Of a stretch of DNA of 64,000 nt, positions 10,928 through 23,943 are shown in pieces. Every line of letters begins with the position of its first letter. Within the stretch, counting starts at the first letter, position 1. A program made the translations under genes and the position numbers. The stretch is from Sapria himalayana. Its lineage: Eukaryota; Streptophyta; Magnoliopsida; Malpighiales; Rafflesiaceae. The stretch lies in the NCBI GenBank assembly GCA_029783825.1, contig JAREIK010002634.1:42872-106871 (forward strand). The letters are read 5' to 3'. The notes under the pieces were generated by a model. The model searched no databases. It saw only the letters and a program-made list of their open reading frames with translations, and had not been told where the DNA came from.

Positions 10928-13281
10928 GTGTTTAGGAGATTTGTAATTTAAGTATTTAGGTATTTTATGGTTTATAGGTTTTATTTAAATTTTTAGATAA
11001 CAAAAAAAAACTTTATGATTTTTTCTCATTTTCAAGGTTATAACCATTGAAAATATTATAATTTTTAATTTTTTTTCAAATGAATACAAAAAATAATTTT
11101 AATAATCATAAAAATTAAATATCATGTAAATTCAATATAAATAATTTTATTGATCGATATTATAATAGTGATCATAAGATAGATTAATAAAATATTATTA
11201 ATAAGATAGATATTAATTAAAATATATTTGCAAAACCTAAAATGATTCAAAATCTAAGTAAAATATATTACTAAATAATAATTTTTTATTTTTAAATTTT
11301 TGATTCTTTTTATAAGCTTATAAATTTTTTTGATGAATATAAATTATATTTGTCTCATTCATAATTTTATTTTGCAATTAATTTTTCTATAAAAATAAAC
11401 TAATAAATAATTAAAATGAATATTAAAATTATAATGAATACAAATAAAAATGAAATTTATGATTAATTATTTAGGGTATACCTGTTAAATGGTTTAAGTA
11501 TTTAGGAGTTTAGAATTTTAGTGATTTAAGTGTTTATGCATTTAGTAGTTTATATGTTTTATTTAAATAATGAAATAACAAAAAATTATTTTTCAAATTT
11601 TTTATCAATTTTGATGGTTATAACCTTTATAAATATATAAATTTTTAAATATTTTTCAAATGCGAATACAATATTTAGTTATAATAAACTTAATAATTAT
11701 ATATAATGTAAATTAAAAATAAACAATTTTATTGATAGATATTAACAAACTAAATATAAATATAAATATAATAATGATCAAAAAATAAATTAATAAACTA
11801 TTATTAATTGATAGATATTTATGTATTATTTATAAATACTTAAACCTTTAAAGATGATTTAAATGTTTAGGTATTTAAGGATTTTGGTGTTTTGGGGTTT
11901 TGGGGTTTTGGAGTTTAATGATTTAAGCGTTTAGGCATTTAGTAGTTTATAAGTTTTATATAAACAATAAAATAACAAAAAAATTATTTTTGTGATTTTA
12001 TCTCATTTTCAAAGATGATAACCTTTATAAATATAATAATTTTTAAATTATTTTCAAATGTAAATATAATATTTAGTTATAATAATCTTTATAATTATAT
12101 ATCATGTAAATTCAATATAAACAATTTTATTGATAAATATTCTAATAATGATCAAAAAATAAATTAATAATCTATTATTAATAAGATAGATACCAATTAA
12201 AATATAATTACAAATCTTAAAATGATTAAGAAGCAAAGCAAAATATATTACTATATAATAATTTTTTGTTTTGATATTTTTTTTAAAAAAAGTTTATTTT
12301 TAATTTTTTGATGAAAAATAATTTATATAAATTATTTTTGTCCAGCTCAATTTATTTTGTAATTAATATTTGTATATAAATAAACAAATAAATAATTAAA
12401 ATGAATATTTTAAATTATAATAAAAAAATGAGATTTATTATTTATTATTTAGGCATAATGTTTTAATTTAAATTATATCTGTCTCACTAATAATTTATTT
12501 TCTAATTAATATTTCTATAAAAATAAACTGATAAATAATTAAAATAATAATTTTAAATTATACTAAATAAAAATTAAAATGAGATGTATTAATTATTATC
12601 AATATTTACTAGTTTAATGGTTTAAGTAATTAGAGGTTTTGTCGATTAAAAGTTTAGCGATTTATGTTTTTACGCATTTAGTGGTTTATAGGTTTTATTT
12701 AAAAAAATAAAATAACAAAAAAAATTTATAATTTTTTATCATATTCATAGGTTATAACATTTGAAAATATAATAATATTTAATTTTTTTTGAAATTTTAA
12801 TACAATATTTTTTTATAATAATATATATAATTATTTATCATATAAATTTAATATAAATAATTTTATTGATTGATAAAATTATTTTAATGATCAAAATTTA
12901 AATTAATAAACTATTAATATTATGATAGATATTAATTAAAAAATATTTACTAAACCCTAATTGATTCAAAATTAAAGTAACATATATTACTCGATAATAA
13001 TTTTTAATTTTTAAATTTATACTTCTTTTATAAGCGTATATTTTTATTAGATAAATAATATATTATTTAAATTATATTTGTCCCACTCATTATTTATTTT
13101 GTAATAAATATTTCTAAATAAATACACTAATAAATTATTAAAATGAATATTTAAAAATATCATAAATAGCAATAAAAAATAGATTTATTAATTATTAAGT
13201 AGTATTTTGCGGTTTAATGGTTTATGTATTTAGGCATTATGGGGTTTTGGAGTTTACTGATTCAACTTTATATGGATTTAG
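10928..13281 (-). repeat. AT-rich satellite array II, part 1 (reverse)
   Basis: The same satellite family now reads in reverse, with heads appearing as CATTTAGTGGTTTATAGGTT near 10975, 11540, 11935 and 12665. The short (395-bp) and fused (730-bp) intervals mirror those of array I left of the palindromic element. The block is the inverted counterpart of 60146-62496 over about 2.34 kb. It ends in GGATTTAG (13274-13281), a one-base variant of GCATTTAG, which is the left target duplication of hAT A. Confidence 0.9.
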
Positions 13282-16200
13282 TAGGGCTGCTCACGGGACT
13301 TGGAGATTCACGACCCAACCCGAAGTCTTGTCCCGAGAGAATCAGGAATGAGAAAAGTCCATTGACTTTGACTTTCCAGTCTCGTTCTGTCACGTATTTT
13401 TTATTTTTGGGACGGTTCCGAATCTTAAGCTATATCAATCCCGAGAACCGTCCCATCCTAAAAAACCAATACTAGAACTAGGAATATATATATATATATA
13501 ACATGAAGATTCCACCAATTCCGTTATTGCCCATCCAATTCCGACGCACCTATTGCTGTTCTGACAAATTCCAGGACACCTAAGGACATTTTAGCCGTGT
13601 TCAGTTAGGTCCAGCCCTTGTATGTCACACTTCTAGTTGGCTCCACCGTGTCTCAGATGCCACCAGCCTTTTGGTTTGTTTTTCTGACGAGAATTAGGTG
13701 ATTAATTATTATTATTATGTGTCTCAATCAGTTTTGTTGAGTATTGGTTGTGGTGTTGTGGTTGGGCCGAATGAGTGGGCTGAATGTGTTGCAATCAATT
13801 TTTCAGAGCTTGCTTGTTTGAAATATTTATATGTATTTATGCTTAACATATCATATTAATTAATGGCAATGCAGATGGCACAATCCAGTGGTAAATGAAA
13901 AATATAATAAATTGAAGATGATCACATCTCAAATGATCAAAGTACTGGTAAATCCAGTCATAATCTTTTCACGAACCCTCCTATTGTTACGGCAGGTTCT
14001 CAATTCTAATTGTAAAAGAAAGTCAAGGTACATCTGAACCTCAAGCTAATAAAAAGTATTAGTCTGCTGTTTGTAAAACTTATGAGATATTAGTTGATTC
14101 AGAGGGAAATGAAACTGGTAGGGCAGCTTGTATATGGTGTAGTAAAGAATACTTGGAAAAAGTGATCAAAGTACTTCGGGTTTATGGAAATACTTGAGAA
14201 AGACTTGTAGGAAATTTCCACACAAAAAAGAATTAATAGAAGATCACAAAGGTAAAGACAAGTCAAAATCTTTGTTGAGTTTCACTAAAGGTACTAGTTC
14301 AAAGGATAACAAATTAAATTGTTGGCAATTTGATCAACAACTATTTAGGGAGGCTTTGGTGAAAATGATCATAAAAGATGAATTGCCTTTTTGTTTTGTT
14401 GAGAGGGATGAGTTTAATGAGTTTTGTGAAGTTAGTGTGCCTCAATTTAAAATTCCCTCTAGGCACACTATATTGAGGGATTGTTTTTCTTTGTTTGTGA
14501 AGGAAACCAAGAAATTATTTGAAAGATATCATCTCAATGTTGTAGAGTTTCATTGACTACCGACACTTGGACTAGCATTCAAAATTTGTCTTATATATGT
14601 TTAACTGCTCATTTCATTGATTCTCAATGGAATATGCTTAAAAGGCATTTGAACTTTTGTGTAATTAAAAGTCATTCTGGAGTTAATATTAGAAATGCTA
14701 TTGAGTTTTGCATGAATGAATGGGGTTTGTGAAAGTTGATGTGCATTACTATTGACAATGCATCAAATAATGATATTGCAATTGAACAATTGATAAAAAG
14801 GCTTGTGACGAAAAAAATAGTAACTTTGAGAGGCGAGCATTTTCATATGAGATGTTGTGCTCATATCCTAAACTTAATTATCATAGATGGCATTGCAGTA
14901 GTTAATGGTGCTATTCAAAAAATTAGATGTGTTGAGAAATATGTGAGGAGCAGTCATAAAAGATTAGATATGTTTAAGTTATGTGTTGAAGAAGCAAACT
15001 TGACATATGGATCTTCATTGAAATTAGATTGTGCTACAAGATGGAATTCAACTTATTTGATGCTACAAACTGATATAAAATATCAAAAAGAATTTTAATA
15101 ATTTGAAGGTCAAAGACAAAAGGTTTTTGAAAGAGTTTGGTTCAAACGTTCCAACTAAGAGAGACTGAACAAACGCCAAAATTTTGGCTCGTTTCTTGAA
15201 AACTTTTTATGAGCTAACTTGTAAGTTTTCTAGCTCATAATATTCTACCTCTAGTTTTTATTTTCATCAGATTATTCTAATTTTGAAAAAAATTGAGCTT
15301 TGTGAAAATAGTAGAGATACAATGGTGTCTGAAATGGGTATGAAAATGAGGCATAAATTCAACAAATATTGGGTTTCTTATCAGTCAACAAATATTAAGC
15401 TTTTTGTAGCAGTAGTGTTGGATCCTAGATATAAGCTCAAATATCTCAAGGTTAAGTACACTTTACATTACGGAGAGGAATTGGCTAAATATTTGGTGAA
15501 AACGGTTATAAATGCTTTAAATGAGATGATGAATGATTATGAAGATTTAAATGAAGATGAATCAAAAGAAGATGATCTCTCTTCTACTGTGTTAAAGAAA
15601 AATGATGATTTCTTTGATCGTAGTGATACTTATGTGGATGATTTTTTTTGTAGAATTGGAGAAAGAACAAGAAGTTGTAGCTTTGGAAGAGTTCGATAGG
15701 TACTTGAATTAAGAACTTAAAAAAATAGAATTGATTTTGATCTTCTAAACTAGTGAAAGGTAATTGAGGTTAGGTATCCTTCTTTGGAAAATGTAGCAAG
15801 GGATGTATTGGCTATCTAACCATCTACTGTGGTCTATGAATCTATATTTAATAATGGGGGGAAAATTCTAGATAAATTTAGGAGTTCTTTAGCACATATT
15901 ACAGCTGAAGTTCTCATATGTCTACAAGATTGGTTGAGAAGCTCAAACAAATCTATTGAAATTGAAGAATTAGTTCAAGACTTTGATGATAACGAATCAG
16001 GTTAGTATACAAATCTTGTAAATTTTAATTTAACTTTTACTTATTTTATTCATTCAATTTAATAAAAATATGATTCAATTATAATTTTCAGAAGGGTCAC
16101 AAGATCCAAATATTCTTCCAACTTTAGTTGGCCAACTAAATTTGGAATTGGTGTATTAAATTTTATAAGGTAATATTTTTTTTTTATTACTCTTTCATCT

Positions 16201-16977
16201 TAGAAATTTATGTCTACATGATTAATACATTTTCATCTTTGGTTGTCCTTCTACAGTGGAGGAAGAGAAGGGAAGAGTTGTAGAAGAGATAATTAATTGG
16301 GTTTGGATTTTTGTTGCCGTTCTGGGATTGACCTTTGAAATGATTTTTATCATGGATGTTATTAGTTATATTTTTTTGTTATATTAAGCTGTCTAAATTT
16401 AGCAATTACTTATGTAGTAATTGCTGCTACCAATATTTTTGGTCATCTTTAGCTATTCCTTAATATTTTAAGTAATTGTTTAAAAAATGTAGTATTGTTA
16501 TTATGGTTAACTTTCACTCGGCTGAACAAAGCCAACTTGTAAAAAAACAAAGAACCAAATTAAGCACACAACTCGGTCCCATTCTATTTAACATTTCTAT
16601 CCTTTTCTGCACATAAAAGATTTTGACAAGGTAATGGAACTCGTTTTTGGTATTCAGCCTATTTGACAAAACAAGATTGGCCCAATTTGAGTTTGAAAGA
16701 TACATAACTAAGGAATGATAAATGATACAATAAAAGGTTTTGACATGAGCTAACTTGGCCGGTTTGAAGAAAATAAATTGAAAAAAATGTCCAAACTCAG
16801 TTCCATCCCGGAACCATTTTCTCCAACCCAAAATCCCCGATCTCCATCCCATCCTATCCCATCCTGATATTTTCAACCTATGGGACGGGTCTGGATCTTC
16901 AAAAAAAAATCTCAGAACTGTGGGAAGGGACTGGAGATTTGTAATTTACATCTCGTCTCGTCCTATGAGCAGCCCAA
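13282..16977 (+). mobile_element. hAT transposon, family 1, copy A (inactive)
   Basis: A 3.7-kb element with short terminal inverted repeats. The left end is TAGGGCTGCTCACGGGAC; the right end closes as GAGCAGCCCAA. It is flanked by the 8-bp duplication G(G/C)ATTTAG (13274-13281 and 16978-16985), the size expected of hAT elements. Both subterminal regions are rich in short CCCGTCCC and GGGACGG words, a typical arrangement for transposase binding. A (TA)n tract lies at about 13483-13501. It carries a broken transposase frame (13875-16005). The inverted copy D (55949-60145) is nearly identical apart from a solo LTR. Confidence 0.9.
13875..16005 (+). pseudogene. hAT transposase pseudogene (RICESLEEPER-like), copy A
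   Basis: Remnant of a BED-finger hAT transposase, the DNA-cutting and joining enzyme of the element. In order: start MAQSSGK at 13875; a degenerate BED finger with CIWC near 14130; a body in frame at 14194-14556 (QFDQQLFREALVKMIIKDELPF). A shift then leads into the TTDTW segment near 14555, followed by CITIDNASNND (14736 on), the RCCAHILNLI motif and LDCATRWNSTYLML. Further on are VVLDPRYKLKYL (near 15415) and the remains of the C-terminal dimerisation domain (about 15740-15960). Stops seen at 13908-13910, 14730-14732, 15096-15098 and 15166-15168 recur in copies C and D, so the parent was already dead. There are further private lesions: a TGA at 13896 and lost frames in the dimerisation domain. 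Confidence 0.85.
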
Positions 16978-17038
16978 GCATTTAGGTTTTATTTAAAAAA
17001 TAAAATAACAAAAAATTTATTTTTATTATTTTTTGATA

Positions 17039-17064
17039 TTTTCAAAGGTTATAACCTTTGAAAA
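17039..17064. repeat. Perfect 26-bp palindrome of the satellite monomer
   Basis: Half-site TTTTCAAAGGTTA followed immediately by its exact complement; symmetry extends to 32 bp (17036-17067). This is the common form of a dyad found once per monomer across the window. Confidence 0.85.
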
Positions 17065-20000
17065 TATAATAATTTTTAAATTTTTTTTAAATGTGAATAC
17101 ACTATTTAGTTATACTAAACATTATATTTATATATTATATAAATTCAATATAAACAATTTTATTGATAAATATTCTAATCATAATCAAAAAAAAATTAAT
17201 AATCCATTAATAATAAGATAGATATTAATTAAAATATAATTACAAAACTTAAAGTGATTCAGAAGCAAAGAAAAATATATTACTATATAATAATTTTTTG
17301 TTTTTGATTTTTTTTTCTTTTAATAAGTTTATCTATATTTTTTTGATGAAAAATAATTTATTTAAATTATAGTTTTCTAAATCATAATTTATTTTGTAAA
17401 TAATATTTATATATAAATACAAAATTAAATAATTAAAATGAATATTTAAAATTATAATAAAAAAAATGACATTTATTATTTATTATTTCGGGATACAGGT
17501 TTAATTTAAATTATATGTACTTAATATTTATATAAAAATAAACAAATAAATAATTAAAATGAATATTTAAAATTATAATGAAAAAAATAATATTCATATT
17601 TATTCTTTATTATTTTGGGTATACAAGTCTAATTTAAATTAGATCGTCTCACTAATACTTTATTTTGTAATTATTATTTCTATAAAATTAAACTGATAAA
17701 TAATTAAAATAAAAATTTAAAAATATACAGAATAAAATTTAAAATGAGATTTATGAATTATTATTAATGTATACAAGTTTAATATTTTAAGTATTTAGAT
17801 ATTTTTCCGTTTATGACTTCAGCGATTTATGTTTTTAGGCATTTAGTGGTTTATAGGTTTTTTTTTAACAATGAAATAACATAAAAATTATTTTTGATAT
17901 TTTTTCACATTTTCTAAGGTTAACCTTTGAAAATATAATAATTTTAAAATTTTTTAAAAATGTGAATACAATTTTTAGTAATAATAATCATTATAATTAT
18001 ATATAATATAAACTAAATATATACAATTTTATTGATAGATATGATATCAATTATCAAAAAATAAATTATTATATTATTATTAATATGATAGTTATAAATT
18101 AAAATATAATTGCAAAACAAAAATTATTAAAAATCCAAGTAAAATTAATTACTAAATATTAATTTTTTTTTCGTTTTTGCTTCTTTTTATAAGTATATAT
18201 TTTTTTTGATGGAAAATAAATTATTTAAATTATATTTTTATCACTCATAATTTATTTTGTATTTAATATTTTAATAAATTATTTAAATTATATTTAAGGT
18301 TTACGAGTTTAAAGGTTTAAGTATTTAGGGGCTTTTGTGTTTAGGAGTTATGAGGATTAAGTGTTTAGGCATTTAGTGGTTTATAAGTGTTATTTAAACA
18401 ATGATATAACAAAAAATTTATTTTTATTAATTTTTTAATTTTTGAAGGTTATAACCTTTGAAAATATAATAATTTTTAAATTTTTTTTAAATGTAAATAT
18501 AAAATTTAGTTATAATAATATTAATAATTATAAGTCATTTAAATTCAATATAAATAATCAAATTGCTAGATATTATAATAATGATCAAAATAAAATTAAT
18601 AAACTATTATTAATAAGATAGATATTATTTAAAATATATTTACAAAATCAAAATTTATTCAAAATCAAAGTAAAATATATTACTTAATAATAATTTTTTT
18701 ATTGTTTTGCTTATTTTATAACTTTATATTTTTGTTATTATAAATAAATTATTTAAATTAATTTGTCTTACTCATAATTTATTTTGTAATTTATAATTCT
18801 ATAATAATAAACTAATAAATAATTTAAATAATTATTTAAAATTATAATGAATACAAATAAAATTGAGATTTATTATTTATTATTTAGGATATACCGGTTT
18901 AATGATTTAAGTATTTAGGTGTTTTTGGGTTTAGGAGTTAAGTGATTTAAGTGTTTAGAACTTTAGTAATTTATAGTTATTATCTAAAGAATTAAAAATT
19001 AAAAAATTTTATTTTTTAATTTTTTAAATTTTTTAAGGTTGTAACCTTTGAAAATATAATAATTTTAAATTTTTTTAAATGTGAATATAATATTTAGTTA
19101 TAATAATCTTAATAATTAATTATAAAGTAAACTAAATATAAATATTTTTATTAATAGATATTAAAATAATGATCAATAAATAAATTTAAAAACTAGTATT
19201 AATAAGATTGATATAAATTAAAATATAATTGTAGAATCTAAAATGATTCAAAATCAAAATAAGATATATTATTAAATAATAATTTTTTATTTTAAAAATT
19301 TTGCCTCATTTTATAAGCATATATATTTTTTTGATGAAAAATAAATTACTTAAATAATATCTCTCACTAATAATTTATTTTGTAATTAATATTTCTATAA
19401 AAATAAATTGATAAATAATTAAAATGAATATTTAAAATTATAATGAATACTAATAAAAAAAGATTTATTATTTATTAATTATTATTTTGGGTATACATAT
19501 TTAATGGTTTAAGTTTTTTGTAGTTTTGGGGCTAAGGAGTTTATTGATTTATATGTTTGCACATTTATGTGTTTATAGATTTTATTTAATCAATGAAATA
19601 ACAAAAAATTTATTTTTATGAATTTTCGTGATTTTCAAAGGTTATTACCTTTGAAAATGTAATAATTTTTTAATCTTTCTAAAATATAAATGCAATACTT
19701 ACTTATAATAATCTTAATAATTATATTTGATATAAATTTAATATAAAAAATTTTATTAATATATTTTATTATAATGATCGAAAAATAAATTAATAAACTA
19801 TTATTAATAAGATAGATATTAATTAAAATATATTTGAAGTACCCAAAATAATTAAAAATCAAATTAAATTATATTACTAAATAAAATTTTAAATTTTTGT
19901 AATTTTGTTTATTTTTATAAGCTTATTTTTTTCATAAAAAATAATATATTAAAATTATATGTCTCACTCATTATTTATTATGTAATAAATATTTCTATAA

Positions 20001-22717
20001 AAATAAACTAAAAAATAATTAAAATGAATATTTAAAATTATAATGAATACAAATAAAAATGAAATTTATTATTTATTATTTAGGTTATATAGGATTAATG
20101 GTTTAAATATTTACGGGGTTTTGGGGTTAAGTAGTCTAGATATTTAAATGATTAGGCATTTAGTGGTTTATAAGTTTTATTTAAATAATAAATTAAAAAA
20201 AATTATTTTTGTGATTTATTATAATTTTTGAAGGTTACATCCTTTGAAAATATAATAATTTTTAATTTTTTTTCAAATGTAAATATAATATTTAGTTATA
20301 ATAATCTTAATATTTATAAGACATTTAAATTCAATATAAGTAATTTTATTGATAGATAATATAATAATGATCAAAAAATAAATTAATAAACTATTACTAA
20401 AAAGATTGTTAGTAATTAAAATATAAATGCAAACCCTATACTGATTCAAAATAAATGTAAAATATATTACTAAATGATAATTTTTTGTTTTTAAATTTTT
20501 ACTTCTTTTTATAAGCTTCTATTTATTTTTTGATTAAAAATAAATTATTAAAATTATTTTTGTCTCACTATTTATTTATTTTGCAATAAATATTTCTATA
20601 AAAAATAAACTAATAAATAATAAAAATGAATTTTTAAATTTATAATGAATACAAATTAAAATGAGATTTATGATTTATTATATATGGTATACCATTTTAA
20701 TGGATTGTTAATTTAGGGGTTTTGTCATTTAGGAGTTTAACAATTTATATTTTTAGGCATTTAGTGGTTTATAGTTTTTTTTTATATAATAAAAATAAAA
20801 AAAAAATTTATGATTTTATCTGATTTTCAAATGTTATAACCTTTAAAAATAAAAATAATTTTTAAAGTTTTTTGAAATGTGAATACCATGTATAATTATA
20901 TTAATCTTACTAATTATATATCATATAAATTCAATATAAACAATTTTAATGATAAATAGTATAATAATGATAAAAATTAAATTAATAAACTATTATTAAT
21001 AATATAAATATTAAATAAAATATATTTACATAACACAAAATGATTCAAAATCAAATTAAAATATATTACTAAATAATAATATTTAATTTTCGAATATTTA
21101 CTTCTTTTTATGGGCTTATATTTTTTATTTATTAAAAATAAATTATTTAAATAATATTTGTCTCAAAATTTTATTTGTAATTAAACAATAAATATTTAAA
21201 ATAAATATTTAAAATTATAATAAATAGAAATAAAAATGAGATTTATTATTGATTAAGTAGTATATATTAGTTAAAATGTTTATGTATTTAGGGGTTTCGG
21301 GGTCTATGAGCTTAGTGATTTAAGTAAGTAAGCATTTAATGATATATAAGTTTTATTTTAAAAATGAAATACCAAAAAATTTAATTTATTATTTTTTCTC
21401 AATTTTTAAGGTTATAATATTTGAAAATATAATAATTTTTAAATTTCTTTTCAAAAGTTAATAAAATATATATTTATAATAATTATATATCATATAAATT
21501 CAATATAAACAATTTTATTGATAGATATTCTAATAATTATCAAAGAATAAATTAAAAATTTATTATGAATAAGATTGATATTACTTAATATATAATATCA
21601 AAACCTAGAATTATTCATAAGCAAAATAAAATATATCACTAAATAATAATTATTTGTTTTTAAATTTTTATGATTTTTATAAGCTTATCTATTTTTTGGT
21701 GAAAATTATTTTTAATAAATTATATTTTTAACTCATAATTTATTATATAATTATTATATATATAAAAATAAAAAACTAAACAATCAAAATAAATTTTTTA
21801 AATTATAATGAAAACAAATAAAAATGAGATTTATTAGTTATTATTTAGGGGATACCGGTTTAAAAGATTATCTATATAGGGGTATCGGGATTTTGTAGTT
21901 TAGTGATTTAAGTAATTAGACATTTAGTATTGTAATGTTTTTATTTAAATAATGAAATAACATAAAAAATTATTTTTTTATATTTTTTGAAATTTTCAAA
22001 TGTTATAATCTTTGAAAACATAATACTTTTAGAATTTTTTTCAAAAGTGAATACTATAATTAGTTATAATAATATTTATATTTATATATCATATAAATTA
22101 AATATAAACATTTTTATTGAAAAATATTCTAATAATGATAAAAAATAAATTAATAATCTTTAATAAATAAGATAGATATCAATTAAAATATAATTAAAAA
22201 ACTTAAAATGATTCAAAAGCAAAGCAAAATATATTATTATATAATAATTTTTTGTTTTGAAATTTTTTTTCTATTAAAAGTTTATCTATATTTTTTTGAT
22301 GAAAAATAATTTATATAAATTATATTTGTGTAACTCTTAATTTATTTTGATATTAATATTTATATAAAAATAAACAAATAAATAATTAAAATGAATAATC
22401 AAAATTATAATGAAAAAAAATAATATTTATTATTTATTATTTAGAGTATACAGGTTTAATTTAAATTAGATCTATCTCACTAATAATTTTTTTTGTAATT
22501 AATATTTCTATAAAAATAAAATGATAATTAATTAAAATAAAAATTTAAAATTATACTGAATAAAAATTAAAATGATATTTATAATTTATTATTAATGTAT
22601 ACCAGTTTAATGGTTTTGACATTTAGAAGTTTAATGATTTATGTTTTTAGGCATTTAATATTTTATAGATTTTATTTAAACAATAAAATAACAAAAAAAA
22701 ATTGTAATATTTTTTCA

Positions 22718-22743
22718 TTTTCAGAGGTTATAACCTCTGAAAA
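22718..22743. repeat. Perfect palindrome, variant with paired change (CAGAGG/CCTCTG)
   Basis: Half-site TTTTCAGAGGTTA. Both halves carry the matching change relative to the common form, so the symmetry stays perfect. Confidence 0.85.
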
Positions 22744-23917
22744 TATAATAAAATTTAAGTGTTTCTGAAATGTGAATACAATATTTAGTTATAATAATAT
22801 TAATACTTATATATCATATAAATTTAATATAAACAATTTTATTGATAGATATTATAATAATGATCAAAAATTAAATTAATAAACAAGTAATAATAAGATA
22901 GATATTAATTAAAAAATATTTAGAAAACCCAATTTGATTCAAAATTAAAGTAAAATATATTACTGAATAATAATTTTTAATTTTTAAATTTTTACTTCTT
23001 TTATAAGCGTATATATCTTTTTTGATTAAAAATAAATTATTTAAATTATATTTGTCGCTCTCTTAATTTATCATGTAATAAATATTTCTATAAAAATAAA
23101 CTAATATATAATTAAAATGAATATTTAAAATTATAATAAATAGAAATAATAATTAGATTTATTAAATATTATGTATTATATAGCGGTTTAATGGTTTATG
23201 TATTTAGGCATTACGAGGTTTAAAAGTTTACTGATTTAACTGTGTATGCATTTAGTGGTTATAGGTTTTATTTAAAAAATAAATAAACAAAAAATTTATT
23301 TTTATTATTTTTTGATATTTTCGAATGTTATAACCTTTGAAAATATAATAATTTTTAAATTTTTTCCAAAAGTGAATTCAATATTTAGTTATAATAATCA
23401 TTATATTTATATTCAATATAAATTCAATATAAATAATTTTATTTTTAAATATTCTAATAATGATCAAAAAATAAGTTAATAATCAATTATTAATAAGATA
23501 GATATCAATTAAAATATAATTACAAAACCTAAAATGATTCAGAAGGAAAGCAAAATATATTACTATATAATAAATATTTATTTTGAAATTTTTTCTTCTT
23601 TTTATAAGTTTATCTATATTTTTTGATGAAAAATAATATATATAAATTATATTTGTCTAATTCATAATTTATATTGTAATTAATATTTAATAAAAATAAA
23701 CGAATAAATAATTAAAATGAATATTTTAAATTATAATGAAAAAAAAAATATTGAGATTTATTATTTATTATTTAGGGTATACCAGTTTAAAAGGATTAAT
23801 TATTTAGGGTTAACGAGATTTCGAAGTTGTTGACTTAAGTGTTTAGGCATTTAGTAGTTTATAGGATTTATTTAAACAATGAAATAACAACAAAATTATT
23901 TTTGATATTTTCTCACT

Positions 23918-23943
23918 TTTTCAAAGGTTATAACCTTTGAAAA
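23918..23943. repeat. Perfect 26-bp palindrome of the satellite monomer
   Basis: Half-site TTTTCAAAGGTTA and exact complement, in a reverse-oriented monomer of a different variant class from the one at 17039. Confidence 0.85.

Noticed and set aside
16514..16876. A 120-residue minus-strand frame (fragments of the same at 38139-38447 and 56216-56407), as a gene
   Set aside because: It lies in the 3' untranslated and subterminal part of hAT family 1, opposite to the transposase, and its W/G-rich start comes from GGGATGG repeats.
17039..17064. The palindromes as transcription terminators
   Set aside because: This is eukaryotic repeat DNA without genes; stem-loop terminators of the bacterial kind do not apply.
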